DNA of 39,954 nucleotides from Candidatus Helarchaeota archaeon (GTDB taxonomy: Archaea > Asgardarchaeota > Lokiarchaeia > Helarchaeales > HEL-GB-A), in contig JABXJT010000045.1 in assembly GCA_013375455.1 (NCBI GenBank), forward strand, positions 1-39,954, written 5' to 3'. Under the pieces are notes generated by a model. That model was not told where the DNA came from and searched no databases. It saw nothing but the letters and a program-made list of their open reading frames with translations. The translations under genes and the position numbers were made by a program. Shown one piece after another: positions 1 through 7,999 of this stretch. Within the stretch, counting starts at the first letter, position 1. The number at the start of each line of letters is the position of its first letter.

Positions 1-1753
1 GGAGATTATACTTAATTCTAATTGTTTTTTTTGCGGGACCTGATTCGTACATGGCTATTTCTGCCTTAACGTTTTCATTTGTAATTTTGAGATCTGCGTC
101 TGGGTTTACGGGAGGAGAAAAATCATATTCATCCCCCCAATCTCCACAATCTTCTATGATACCTACTTTTTGGTAGGTCTTTTGAAGTTCCTTATCAGTG
201 ATAGAAAAGGTACCATCCTCATGGACTGTTATTAGGTAAAATTCGTTCTCCAATTGATTGGATTTGATATTCTGTTCTGTTGGTAGATCTACTTGCTTGG
301 GAATTAAGCGAAATACCTCAAAGCCACAAGCTGGAATATTTTTAGCGAGAAAGGATAGTCGATAACAGGAGGAGTTGGAGGTCGTCAGACGCGGTAGATC
401 AAGTATTCGTTTAAGCTGGTAAGGAACAACATTGTTAGAACTATCAATTAACTCAAATTGGAAATTTAGATCATCGTGGCTCTTTCCAGGAACTGATACT
501 TCTAGATGTGCAATATCAGTACGATCCCAAGGAAGTGAATTGAATACTAGAAATGGAATCGCTCTCTTTGGGGACGGTTTAAGTTGAATTCGATTGTATA
601 TTGCATACATTGATTCTTTTGTTATCTCGTCCGCTATTTGTTTTGCCCAACTAAATCTCGTTCGCATGTCACGATGTACTTCATCAATCGAACAACCACA
701 TATGCTATCGTGGGGGTGATTACGTAATAGCCATTTCCAACCTGCCCAGAGATAATCCCGTGGATAATTCTCTCCAAGGAGCCAAGAGAATGCAGCAGTT
801 GGTTCTGCCCAATTCTCTAATAACATCTGGCATTCTGCATTCAATTGTTTTATCCACATTCGAGCCGAAAAAACTCCTGAAAGAAGATAATGGTAGCGAG
901 CCCCTCTAAATTCTCCTTCATACCGTTTCAATTGCAAGTCTTGGGATCTTAACTTTTCAATATAATACTCAAAATCATTTTGAACTAGCTTGAACTCACC
1001 TAATTCAGGCGAACTATTCCAGTTCTCTATAACTTCTGGTAAAAATGCCTGGACCTCATCGTGATCGCTCCCATTATTTAATACCAAAACAGTAGAGGCT
1101 GACCTATTTAACATCTTACGCTGAACTCTCTTGATGCTTCTTAATGCTGCTTTGTAGATCCCACCTGCTTTGTGCGATGAAAGCTTTGCAACGGAACCAT
1201 AGCCATATTTTAAAAAAATCGCGAGCACGGAAGTGACCTTCCCTGGTGAATCCCATATGAATTCCAAATTTAATCCCAAATTCTCAAAGGAATCATCCAT
1301 CCCTCTCATGAACAATACTGAATTAATGTTAAAACCCTTTAATATTTGTGGTAATTGGGCTATATGGCCAAAAGGATCAGGAATGTAACCAGCTCGCATT
1401 ACTCGCCCGAAAGATCTCCCAATCTCATGCCCTAACATTAAATTACGAACTAAAGCTTCCCCCGATACCAAGAATTCATCTGGAAGCACGTACCAAGGCC
1501 CTACAGATATGCGTTTCTCTGTGATATACTTCCGAAGGAGCGGCTCACTTTCAGGCTTAACCTCTAAGTAGTCTTCAAGGACCACCGTCTGCCCATCGAA
1601 GGTAAAATTCGTAAATTTTGGATTTTCTTCTAATATTTTCAACAATTTATCAACTAAAATGACCAATTTCGCACGATACTCTTGAAAGGGAAGATACCAC
1701 TCCCTGTCCCAGTGGGTCTCACTTACGACAATCATTTCTTTCTCTGAAGTCAT
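1..1753 (-). CDS. GH38 alpha-mannosidase (3' end cut by window edge)
   Basis: Zinc-dependent retaining glycoside hydrolase of family GH38, expected to release alpha-linked mannose from glycans or mannosyl-glycerate-like substrates. My reading of the minus strand from the ATG at 1753-1751 gives 584 residues without a stop up to the window edge, so the C-terminal part is missing (family members usually run 850-1050 residues). Seen near the N-terminus is HWDREW, whose His and Asp bind zinc. Next is GYIPDPFGHIA, which carries the presumed nucleophile Asp. About residue 360 is NHPHDSICGCSIDEVH, which holds the third zinc-binding region, and near the edge is DEYDFSPP, typical of bacterial/archaeal GH38. 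No signal peptide is visible, so it is probably cytosolic. It is transcribed divergently from the deacetylase, 41 bases away. The family call is safe; the exact substrate is unknown. Confidence 0.93.
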   Translation of the reverse strand, partial: MTSEKEMIVVSETHWDREWYLPFQEYRAKLVILVDKLLKILEENPKFTNFTFDGQTVVLEDYLEVKPESEPLLRKYITEKRISVGPWYVLPDEFLVSGEALVRNLMLGHEIGRSFGRVMRAGYIPDPFGHIAQLPQILKGFNINSVLFMRGMDDSFENLGLNLEFIWDSPGKVTSVLAIFLKYGYGSVAKLSSHKAGGIYKAALRSIKRVQRKMLNRSASTVLVLNNGSDHDEVQAFLPEVIENWNSSPELGEFKLVQNDFEYYIEKLRSQDLQLKRYEGEFRGARYHYLLSGVFSARMWIKQLNAECQMLLENWAEPTAAFSWLLGENYPRDYLWAGWKWLLRNHPHDSICGCSIDEVHRDMRTRFSWAKQIADEITKESMYAIYNRIQLKPSPKRAIPFLVFNSLPWDRTDIAHLEVSVPGKSHDDLNFQFELIDSSNNVVPYQLKRILDLPRLTTSNSSCYRLSFLAKNIPACGFEVFRLIPKQVDLPTEQNIKSNQLENEFYLITVHEDGTFSITDKELQKTYQKVGIIEDCGDWGDEYDFSPPVNPDADLKITNENVKAEIAMYESGPAKKTIRIKYNL

Positions 1754-1787
1754 TTAAACTCACTAACTGAACATAGAAAGCGGACTA

Positions 1788-1796
1788 CTTTTAAAT
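1788..1796 (+). promoter_or_regulatory. TATA-like box between divergent GH38 and deacetylase genes
   Basis: The sequence CTTTTAAAT lies here. If it is the TATA box of the plus-strand gene, transcription would begin about 25 bases downstream, after the ATG at 1795. That would favour an internal start, such as the GTG at 1852. This is a motif reading only. Confidence 0.3.
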
Positions 1797-2610
1797 GCTA
1801 ATGGTCTTAGAGTTTGTAGGATTTCTAATCGATTTGCGTCGTGGGACCTCTGTGGGCAGCCGACAAGTTGTTTTGACATTCGACGTTGAAAATGATTTTA
1901 ATTTTCCGACTTTTAAGGGATTAGAAATAGGTTTGCCTAGAATTTTACGATTATTGGAGCGATATAAGATCCCAGCCACGTTTTTTGTGACTGGTGATGT
2001 GGTTGAGAAATATCCAAAAATAATTCGCAATTTAAGCGAACGGTATGAAGTTGGTTGCCATGGATACCATCATGAATCATTTCAAAAGATGGATCCACAG
2101 AAAGCTACCTTAATTAAATCCGCAAAGAAGCTCATTGAAGAAACGGTTAAAGAAGAAATCCTTGGATTTCGGGCTCCATACCTTCGCGTGTGCCCTGAAT
2201 TATTTTATACCTTGGCAAAAATTGGCTTTAAATACGATTCATCATTATCGTGGTTTAATGTATTGCATTGGCCCATAAAGGAGAGCATTAATGAATTCCG
2301 GTTGATGTTCCCGAATGTATTCTTCCGATTTCCCCTCTTTAATCATCTATTTAAGATTAGCTGCCTTTTGAACAGGACTCCCGTGTTTTATTTTCATCCA
2401 TGGGAAGCCACTGATGTGCGAAATTTATTAATTACACGCCCTCATTATACTTGGAACATTTTCAGTCGACCAGATCGCTGGCTGAACTCCGGAGCTGTAT
2501 TTCTCTCCCGTCTATCAAATTTAATTCGCTATCTTTTACGGCATGATTTCGAGTTCACCACTCTGAAAGATATTTATTTCAGATCTTCTAAAATGAAAGA
2601 CAGAAGGTAA
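1795..2610 (+). CDS. polysaccharide deacetylase (NodB homology, CE4-like)
   Basis: Metal-dependent de-N-acetylase of the NodB superfamily, likely removing acetyl groups from an amino-sugar polymer or glycolipid. Counting from ATG 1795, the metal-binding Asp/Glu segment LTFDVEND is at residues 27-34. ATFFVTG is at 61-67, the H-x3-H motif (H89, H93) in EVGCHGYHHESF is at 85-96, GFRAPYLR follows at about 124, and FYFHPWE near 200 supplies the late catalytic His. No clear signal peptide is present. The start is uncertain. GTG 1852 would give MGSRQVVLTFD, a very typical beginning for the family, and would leave room for the TATA-like element at 1788-1796. The next gene follows after 28 bases in the same direction, so it may be co-transcribed with the phospholipid synthases. 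Confidence 0.88.
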   Translation: MLMVLEFVGFLIDLRRGTSVGSRQVVLTFDVENDFNFPTFKGLEIGLPRILRLLERYKIPATFFVTGDVVEKYPKIIRNLSERYEVGCHGYHHESFQKMDPQKATLIKSAKKLIEETVKEEILGFRAPYLRVCPELFYTLAKIGFKYDSSLSWFNVLHWPIKESINEFRLMFPNVFFRFPLFNHLFKISCLLNRTPVFYFHPWEATDVRNLLITRPHYTWNIFSRPDRWLNSGAVFLSRLSNLIRYLLRHDFEFTTLKDIYFRSSKMKDRR

Positions 2611-2638
2611 ATAAATTTAAAGATTTTAAGGTGGTTAT

Positions 2639-3478
2639 TTGAGCGTTTTTAGAGAATTACTACTAAAAGATTATGTCACTCTCGCAGGCACGATTACGGG
2701 AACCCTTGCCATCGTGCTTGCTCTTCTTGGAGTATTTTATGGTGAAAGTTCTTATATTTTATTTGCTACATTTAGTTGGAGCGTCGCAATGGCGTGTGAT
2801 TTATTTGATGGGTGGGTGGCCCGGAAGCTAAATCAGGCAAACAAGATCGGTAAAGAAATTGATTCCTTAAGTGATGCCGTCAGTTTCGTGGTCGCACCTG
2901 CCATGATCATCTTATGTGCAAGCCTTAATGGAGAATTTCTCACATTCCCCCTTCCCGCAGAGAGTATCATTTTTGGCGTGTTGGTATTTGTATTTTGTGG
3001 GATAATACGCCTCGCTTGGTTCAATGTTGAGGATAAGGGTGAAGGCTATACCGGTCTTGTTACTCCGATGTCTGCTGGTTTTTTGGTTGCCTTTTTCATC
3101 AGTCACTATCATTTCAATCGATTAGCAACAGCGTGGCCCGAATATCATGCGTTATTCAACCCGGTGGGGGTCTTTTTTGGTAACACGCTTAGTGTCACCA
3201 TTTATATGATCATCTTGGGTCTGCTCAATTTAGCGCCCTTCTTAAAGTATAGTGGCGATATGCAGAAAAAACGGGGTACTTGGGTTTACATCCTCGTAAT
3301 TCTTGGCACATTTTTAGCTATAATGATCCTATTGGCCGGTATCTTTACAGGATTAAACACGAATATTGCTATTTTTATAGGGCATTCATTTGCTCTATTC
3401 TTCCTCTTCTGCGTGATTGGCTACATTGCACATGGCTTTATTACCTATCTTTCTCTTAGAAGAAAGGGTGAATCATAG
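2639..3478 (+). CDS. CDP-alcohol phosphatidyltransferase, archaetidylserine synthase-like (copy 1)
   Basis: Integral membrane enzyme that transfers a lipid phosphate from a CDP-activated archaeal lipid to an alcohol such as serine or inositol phosphate, making polar lipid head groups. The signature D-x2-DG-x2-AR-x8-G-x3-D-x3-D is complete at about residues 49-75 (CDLFDGWVARK, then G, D and D in GKEIDSLSDAV). About seven or eight hydrophobic segments follow over 279 residues. The start is TTG, preceded by GGTGG, and reads (M)SVFRELLLKDYVTL, which aligns with the start of the next gene. The head-group alcohol cannot be read from the sequence. The next gene is a paralogue, so this is a tandem duplication. 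It lies 28 bases after the deacetylase. Confidence 0.9.
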   Translation: MSVFRELLLKDYVTLAGTITGTLAIVLALLGVFYGESSYILFATFSWSVAMACDLFDGWVARKLNQANKIGKEIDSLSDAVSFVVAPAMIILCASLNGEFLTFPLPAESIIFGVLVFVFCGIIRLAWFNVEDKGEGYTGLVTPMSAGFLVAFFISHYHFNRLATAWPEYHALFNPVGVFFGNTLSVTIYMIILGLLNLAPFLKYSGDMQKKRGTWVYILVILGTFLAIMILLAGIFTGLNTNIAIFIGHSFALFFLFCVIGYIAHGFITYLSLRRKGES

Positions 3479-3536
3479 CTTGAAATTTTGAAAAAAAATC
3501 AATGAAACAACCTTCCCCCCTTTCTTAGAAAAGTTC

Positions 3537-3545
3537 TTTAAATTT
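3537..3545 (+). promoter_or_regulatory. TATA-like box before the second phosphatidyltransferase
   Basis: TTTAAATTT lies about 50 bases before the GTG at 3595. A transcript starting about 25 bases downstream would begin after the GTG at 3556, which supports 3595 as the true start. This is inferred from motif and spacing only. Confidence 0.35.
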
Positions 3546-3584
3546 CCTACTGATAGTGAATTCATTAAAAATTCATTTGATTCT

Positions 3585-3590
3585 AGGTGA
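3585..3590 (+). promoter_or_regulatory. ribosome-binding site that fixes the start at 3595
   Basis: AGGTGA sits four bases before GTG 3595. The longer reading from GTG 3556 has no comparable site and adds 13 residues that are absent from the upstream paralogue. Confidence 0.5.
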
Positions 3591-3594
3591 TTCC

Positions 3595-4437
3595 GTGAGC
3601 GTAATCAGAGAATTGCAGCTGAAAGATTATGTTACCCTCTTAGGAACAATGTTTGGGACTGCTACTATTATCCTTTCAATAATGGGCGTTATAGATGGTA
3701 ATCAAACAACGATCGCATTAGCTGCATTGATATGGGTGGGGGCCATGACTTGTGATCTACTCGATGGCGTGGTCGCAAGAAAATTGAAGCAAACAAATGA
3801 AATTGGAAGAGAATTAGATTCATTAAGTGATGCCGTCAGTTTTGTCGTTGCACCTGGAGTACTTATTCTATGTGCTAGTCTAAATGGTGATTTCCCAGCT
3901 CTCATCCCAAACCAATTCGTAGTTATTGGAGTTTTCGTTTTAATATTCTTTGGAATTACTCGGCTTGCTTGGTACAACGTAGCAAATGTCGGCGAAGGTT
4001 ACACGGGGCTTACAACGCCTATGACTGCTGGATTTTTGGTAATTTTTTATCTCGTCCATTATTTCTTCGATCAACTTGGCGGCACGGCTTTATCTGCATA
4101 TTATACTGCTTTAAATCCCGTGAGCTATTTCTTAAGCAACACGCTCACCATTATGCTCTTTTTAATTATTATGGGAATTTTTAACATTGCCCCCTTCTTG
4201 CGATATGGCATTAACGTGCAAAAGCGCCGAGGAATCTGGAAATATCTCATCATTATCCTTGGAATATTAATGGTCTTTACCATCGTTGCCGCGCGAGGAT
4301 TTCTGGGAACCGGATTCGGAATAATCGTAGGATATACCTTGAATACATTCTTTGTTTTCTGTATCGTTGCGTACATTATCTATGGTTTTTACCACTATCT
4401 CGAGCTCAGAAGACACAGTGAACCTGAATCGCAATGA
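3595..4437 (+). CDS. CDP-alcohol phosphatidyltransferase, archaetidylserine synthase-like (copy 2)
   Basis: Paralogue of the preceding gene with the same predicted role in polar-lipid head-group synthesis in the membrane. The CDP-alcohol motif is intact (CDLLDGVVARK, then G, D and D in GRELDSLSDAV), and several hydrophobic segments follow. From GTG 3595 the protein is 280 residues and begins (M)SVIRELQLKDYVTL, matching copy 1 (SVFRELLLKDYVTL) almost residue for residue. The longer form from GTG 3556 adds 13 unmatched residues. Both copies keep every catalytic Asp, so neither looks degraded. They may have split specificity (two alcohols or two lipid donors), which the sequence alone cannot decide. 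A TATA-like box at 3537-3545 suggests it also has its own promoter. Confidence 0.9.
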   Translation: MSVIRELQLKDYVTLLGTMFGTATIILSIMGVIDGNQTTIALAALIWVGAMTCDLLDGVVARKLKQTNEIGRELDSLSDAVSFVVAPGVLILCASLNGDFPALIPNQFVVIGVFVLIFFGITRLAWYNVANVGEGYTGLTTPMTAGFLVIFYLVHYFFDQLGGTALSAYYTALNPVSYFLSNTLTIMLFLIIMGIFNIAPFLRYGINVQKRRGIWKYLIIILGILMVFTIVAARGFLGTGFGIIVGYTLNTFFVFCIVAYIIYGFYHYLELRRHSEPESQ

Positions 4438-4503
4438 AACAAAAACTATTTAATTCTATGAAGTGAATTATACCCTAACTATCATTCGGAGGTATAAAAG
4501 AAA

Positions 4504-4887
4504 ATGAGTGGTGTAAAAATCCTCGGCGGTATTCTAGCTCTAATTGGCGGCGTTTTCGTTTTACTTGAAACAATTCGTCTAAATGCGGACTGGGCATTAG
4601 GAATGTGGCCCTGGTTAATTAATTTATTAGTTGCCCTCATGGCCCTCTTAGGCGGTATCTTTGGAATTAAAGGTCAAAGAGGGGCTGGTTTTGTCGCTTT
4701 AATTGTTGGGTTGCTCTCAATCATATTGGGAATCGTTTATGTCTCAATGGGATTCGATTATCGGTTCTTTCAATACTCAATGTTTGCGTCTTATATGAAC
4801 ATAGGGCTCTTCTATGGCATCTCCTTAGAGGCAATACTCATTACACTTGGTGGCTTGATCATCGTAGTTAGCGGATCGGAGGATTAA
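4504..4887 (+). CDS. small four-helix membrane protein, unknown function
   Basis: A 127-residue, very hydrophobic protein with about four transmembrane segments, at roughly residues 5-25, 35-56, 63-84 and 100-122. It is rich in Gly, Ile and Leu. The first three segments each carry a Gly-rich patch (GGILALIGG, ALLGGIFG, GLLSIILG). A strong site, GGAGG, lies about ten bases before the ATG at 4504. It follows the phosphatidyltransferases by 66 bases on the same strand and could be a third member of that unit. I do not recognise the family. Its stop lies only 8 bases from the end of the convergent acetyltransferase gene. Confidence 0.75.
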   Translation: MSGVKILGGILALIGGVFVLLETIRLNADWALGMWPWLINLLVALMALLGGIFGIKGQRGAGFVALIVGLLSIILGIVYVSMGFDYRFFQYSMFASYMNIGLFYGISLEAILITLGGLIIVVSGSED

Positions 4888-4895
4888 TGGCAAAG

Positions 4896-6002
4896 TTAAT
4901 AACCCATCTGCTCCCAAGGCACCTTCCAAACATATTTTTTTCCTTCTATCTTCTTAAATACTTTTTTAGCACGTGCTGAAATCGGTTTCATCATTAATAA
5001 ACCAGTTTTATTCACGTAAATGTATCCCATTCTTTTCACCAGAGTGCGAAATGCCTCATGTCGCCCGTGGAAATGGGCCAGCATTACTCCCACGCCTCTT
5101 TGTTTTGCGATACGTTCCAATTGGCCGAGCACGTAACTGCCAATGCCTCTACCTCGATAGGCTTTGTCGATAAATAATTCGGTTAAAAGATAGAGTGGCC
5201 ACCATCTCTTCGTGTTAAAACCCATTAGAGGCTCTTTGGTAATGACTCCTCCAGCAATGATCTTGCCGTTTTCCTTGGCAGCCACAACGACGGATTTGTA
5301 AAGTTTTGGTCTCTCGACGTAATACCAATTCCAATATTTTTGGTCAAATTCGTTGAATGAATATAATGATTGATAATTTTCATTAAGCTTGTTACGAAAC
5401 TCATCCTGATTTTTCCCTAGAATTTCAAATTTTAGATTCCCTTTATATTTCTTCATTCTTCTGCGTGTTTTATAACATCCATATAATCTTAATGGGATCG
5501 CGAGGGGTGTCCCCGGCGTGAAATTGGCGATTGCATTCCGAATGCTCAATGCCTTAGCTCCAGTGGATAGAAATGTTGTATATTTGTAGCCAATCCGCCA
5601 ATAGATTTTCTTCGCATGTCCCCTTGGATCTGCCGCCAATATACTTAAATCTACATCCTGCTCCTCCATAAATTTGATTGCATTTTCCATCAGGCGCTTC
5701 CCTATCCCCCTTTTTTCCAATAACGGACACGTTGCCACGTCATCAATACCGGCTACTTTATAAACTTCCCCGTTAAATTTCATCGTTCGTAGCGTGCTCA
5801 TTATAGTTCCGACAATTTTCCCCTTATATTCACAAATTTGATATCCTTCCGGGGCATAATTAGGACGGGTAGGGCCGTATTTCCACTCCCAAAATTCAGG
5901 AGTGCTGGGCTGACAAATGCGTGACTTACAAAATGCGGCAAAATAATTTTTTAAGATGCCACTTGCATCTCCCTCCTTATAAGTGCGGAAAATTAAATCC
6001 AT
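4896..6002 (-). CDS. tandem GNAT N-acetyltransferase
   Basis: Predicted cytosolic acetyl-CoA-dependent acetyltransferase with two GNAT-like halves. The N-terminal half (about residues 1-150) has the acetyl-CoA loop in CPLLEKRGIGKRLM, followed by a segment with AADPRGHAKKIYWRIGY. The C-terminal half (about 200-345) has a second loop in YRGRGIGSYVLGQLERIAK and a typical last strand region, FRTLVKRMGYIYV. Length and two-domain layout recall Eis-like enhanced-survival acetyltransferases, but sequence alone does not place it there. The substrate (amine, peptide or protein N-terminus) is unknown. The gene is convergent with the small membrane protein and separated by 65 bases from the 198-residue gene upstream. 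Confidence 0.85.
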   Translation of the reverse strand: MDLIFRTYKEGDASGILKNYFAAFCKSRICQPSTPEFWEWKYGPTRPNYAPEGYQICEYKGKIVGTIMSTLRTMKFNGEVYKVAGIDDVATCPLLEKRGIGKRLMENAIKFMEEQDVDLSILAADPRGHAKKIYWRIGYKYTTFLSTGAKALSIRNAIANFTPGTPLAIPLRLYGCYKTRRRMKKYKGNLKFEILGKNQDEFRNKLNENYQSLYSFNEFDQKYWNWYYVERPKLYKSVVVAAKENGKIIAGGVITKEPLMGFNTKRWWPLYLLTELFIDKAYRGRGIGSYVLGQLERIAKQRGVGVMLAHFHGRHEAFRTLVKRMGYIYVNKTGLLMMKPISARAKKVFKKIEGKKYVWKVPWEQMGY

Positions 6003-6067
6003 TTCTAGCCCTACATGATGATTCTGAATGAGAAAAAAAGGGAAATTTTTCGTATTAAGGATCCGAA

Positions 6068-6664
6068 TCAGAGTCTTTCATTAACTGTCTTTCTTGGATC
6101 TCTAATAAATTCGTTTCTAAAATCTATATCTTTTTTTACTTTTTTAATAATTTTCTGAATATCTTCCCTTACTAGTCCCTTTGACATTAATTCACCTATA
6201 TTTCCCATTATTCTGGAAATATCTTCGCGACTAATTCCAGCCGATACTAAATTGCTTACTCTTTCATTTACGATTGATTCTGTTATGGATTCCGCAATTT
6301 TTTCTTCTTCTCCAGCGGCTTCCTTCCCAGTGGTTATCATGTTGATGGCTGGCGAATGCCACACGAAATAGACTGGTCGTTCGTTTCGTAGGAGATCCAC
6401 GATGCCTTGATACTGGCTACGATAATAATAGACACTAAAATGGGTGGGAGGCCGGCCGCCATAACTCTTGGGGTCAGGAAGCTCTGTTCCGTCGTCTTCG
6501 AAAAATACATCCACGTGATCGGCACCATCAAGCCATAGCATAATCCAAGGTCGCGCGAACTTTCCTTGCCAACGTACTTCATATGTTTTGATTTTATAAA
6601 CACGAACTGGACCGTATAAGGGACTTGGCATTGTGGGAATGGTTGGACCTGTTGGATCTGACAT
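6068..6664 (-). CDS. unknown 198-residue protein with C-terminal helical region
   Basis: I do not recognise this protein. Residues 1-110 look like a globular beta-rich domain with many aromatic residues (PRVYKI-like start, ARPWIMLWLDGADHVDV, HFSVYYYRSQYQ, PVYFVWHSPAINM). Residues 112-198 are charged and helical, with two similar stretches (GISREDISRIMGNIGELMSK and LVREDIQKIIKKVKKD) that resemble the short helices of SHOCT-like oligomerisation segments. There is no signal peptide or membrane segment. The ATG at 6664 is the first sensible start. A long 560-base gap lies upstream, so the gene probably has its own promoter. A competing overlapping frame at 6337-6717 has no recognisable features. 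Confidence 0.7.
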   Translation of the reverse strand: MSDPTGPTIPTMPSPLYGPVRVYKIKTYEVRWQGKFARPWIMLWLDGADHVDVFFEDDGTELPDPKSYGGRPPTHFSVYYYRSQYQGIVDLLRNERPVYFVWHSPAINMITTGKEAAGEEEKIAESITESIVNERVSNLVSAGISREDISRIMGNIGELMSKGLVREDIQKIIKKVKKDIDFRNEFIRDPRKTVNERL

Positions 6665-6826
6665 TTTCTCTCATCTTCCAAAGTTGTTGGTGGATAATCC
6701 CTCTTACTCCTTCGCAAGGAATTACCCTTTAACTAAAAAATTTTGGATTAAACCTATTTATAACTTTATTTATTTAATATTAATGGTTCCGGAAAGAAGA
6801 ATGAAATAAAAATTCGAAGCTTAAAA

Positions 6827-6891
6827 CCCAGACTCAAGCGTGAAACTCGCCTGAATCTATATTAAGCGGGAATGAGAGTCTGCCTACATCC
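6827..6891 (+). ncRNA. possible H/ACA-like small RNA (structured element)
   Basis: CAGACTC (6829-6835) is perfectly complementary to GAGTCTG (6876-6882). Inside it, CTCGC (6846-6850) pairs with GCGGG (6866-6870, one G-U pair), leaving an internal loop and a 15-base apical loop. ACA lies at 6886-6888, exactly 15 bases after the upper stem, the spacing expected for the ACA box of an archaeal pseudouridylation guide. It lies in a gene-free region. Against this, the lower stem is separated from ACA by three bases and no target was identified. CTGA at 6851 and 6891 with an ATGAGA-like box between would allow a weaker C/D reading. Expression is unknown. Confidence 0.25.
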
Positions 6892-7132
6892 TGAGTGGGA
6901 TAGGAGCCGCTTTACACGACACTTACTTTTCTACCACTTTTTTAACATATCATAGATTAATTTCGCGAAGACGAAGTCTGTCAAGATTAAACCTATGATA
7001 ACGAAAATACCTAACATATGAATCATAAAAAGGTTCCACTATTTTATGTTTTTGCATATTTTTTTGTGCTTTTTTATGTTAATGTTATAACACAGTTCAT
7101 GAAGGAAATACCTCGATTTAACTTAGATATTT

Positions 7133-7147
7133 AGGCAAAAATTGCCT
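7133..7147. terminator. short perfect hairpin downstream of the secreted-protein gene
   Basis: AGGCAA, a three-base loop and TTGCCT form a perfect six-base-pair hairpin about 80 bases beyond the stop of the minus-strand gene at 7227. It is not followed by a T run on that strand, so a terminator role is only a possibility; it could also be an RNA-processing or protein-binding site. Confidence 0.25.
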
Positions 7148-7226
7148 CTAATAGAGAGTGTAAGGATGCAGGCTAAAATCCGAAATTTTTTTCCATTAAT
7201 AATTTAAAAAAGGAGGGAGAGATGAA

Positions 7227-7880
7227 TTAATTGAGTTTCAATAGACTGAGTTGGTCTTTACGAAGCAGGAAAATCACACCAGTTATGATAACGATGGTGA
7301 TGAAAACAAGTGAAATCTCAAATCCAGGAATCGCGCCAAACATGGCTCCTTGTGCTGTCATTAGTTTAATAATGTCTGATTCCTTGGCTGTTGTTTCATC
7401 GGTGGGAGTTTTTGCCATAAAGAATGGATTCATAGGGGCGTCAGTAGAATTGTAACCTATAACCATTAGCAAAAGATCGTCACTGTAGCCAAGGCCGATC
7501 CACAAATTACTTTCGTTCCACGTAACCGCTCCGTCCAATCCGGGAATATTTTGTTCGTTAGTGGGAAGTCCCAGATCATTAATTATATCAAGGAAAGGTT
7601 CCCAGATAATATCGAGATTAATAGGAAATTCCATTACCATTATACACATAGCTGCAGTGGCATCCGTCCAAGTGGCATTATTTACCCATATTTGATACCA
7701 AACACCGAACGAATAAGCACTATAAGTCCAACTTTCATCGCTTTCGGCTATAATCCACCATCCATCCACGTCACTTTCATTTAACGCCCAACTGGGTTTG
7801 GTCGCTGCTTGCACTGGGATCGCGAGGCTTAACATTGTTAAACCAACCATCAAAAATAAAAGAGTTCTCTTGGTCTTCAT
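7227..7880 (-). CDS. secreted protein with C-terminal IPGF-type anchor segment
   Basis: From ATG 7880 the protein starts MKTKRTLLFLMVGLTML and has a classic signal peptide with a likely cleavage after PVQA. The longer reading from TTG 7895 only adds five residues in front of it. The mature part (about 150 residues) is rich in Trp, Asn and Thr with several N-glycosylation sequons and no recognised domain. The C-terminus reads IPGFEISLVFITIVIITG followed by a short basic tail. This tripartite pattern (short motif, hydrophobic helix, basic end) is that of archaeal surface proteins processed or anchored by archaeosortase-like systems, and similar IPGF/IPGY tails are known to me from Asgard archaea. 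It is probably displayed on the outer face of the membrane. Function unknown. Confidence 0.8.
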   Translation of the reverse strand: MKTKRTLLFLMVGLTMLSLAIPVQAATKPSWALNESDVDGWWIIAESDESWTYSAYSFGVWYQIWVNNATWTDATAAMCIMVMEFPINLDIIWEPFLDIINDLGLPTNEQNIPGLDGAVTWNESNLWIGLGYSDDLLLMVIGYNSTDAPMNPFFMAKTPTDETTAKESDIIKLMTAQGAMFGAIPGFEISLVFITIVIITGVIFLLRKDQLSLLKLN

Positions 7881-7999
7881 ACGCAATACTTCCAATTTGA
7901 AGGGTATTACTAATAATCAATGAAAATTTTTAAAGATTGGGAATTGACTTAATTTCACCAAATAAGGAATTATTCACGAGATTTTATCGGGTAATAAGA

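Larger units (their letters stand above)
6665..7226. other. 560-base AT-rich intergenic region
   Basis: I found no convincing gene longer than about 40 codons here on either strand. It holds the possible structured RNA at 6827-6891, a perfect hairpin at 7133-7147, and several long T tracts on the plus strand (about 7030-7080). It separates two minus-strand genes, so it should contain the promoter of the 198-residue gene and the terminator of the secreted protein gene. Confidence 0.6.

Noticed and set aside
6337..6717. 126-codon minus-strand frame overlapping the 198-residue gene
   Set aside because: It covers much of the same sequence in another frame, has no recognisable features, and the frame of the 198-residue gene has better codon and amino-acid composition.
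6827..6891. tRNA or C/D guide RNA at the structured intergenic element
   Set aside because: No cloverleaf arms or CCA-type acceptor stem fit; box C and box D' lie too close together for a convincing C/D guide, so the H/ACA reading is preferred, though weakly.
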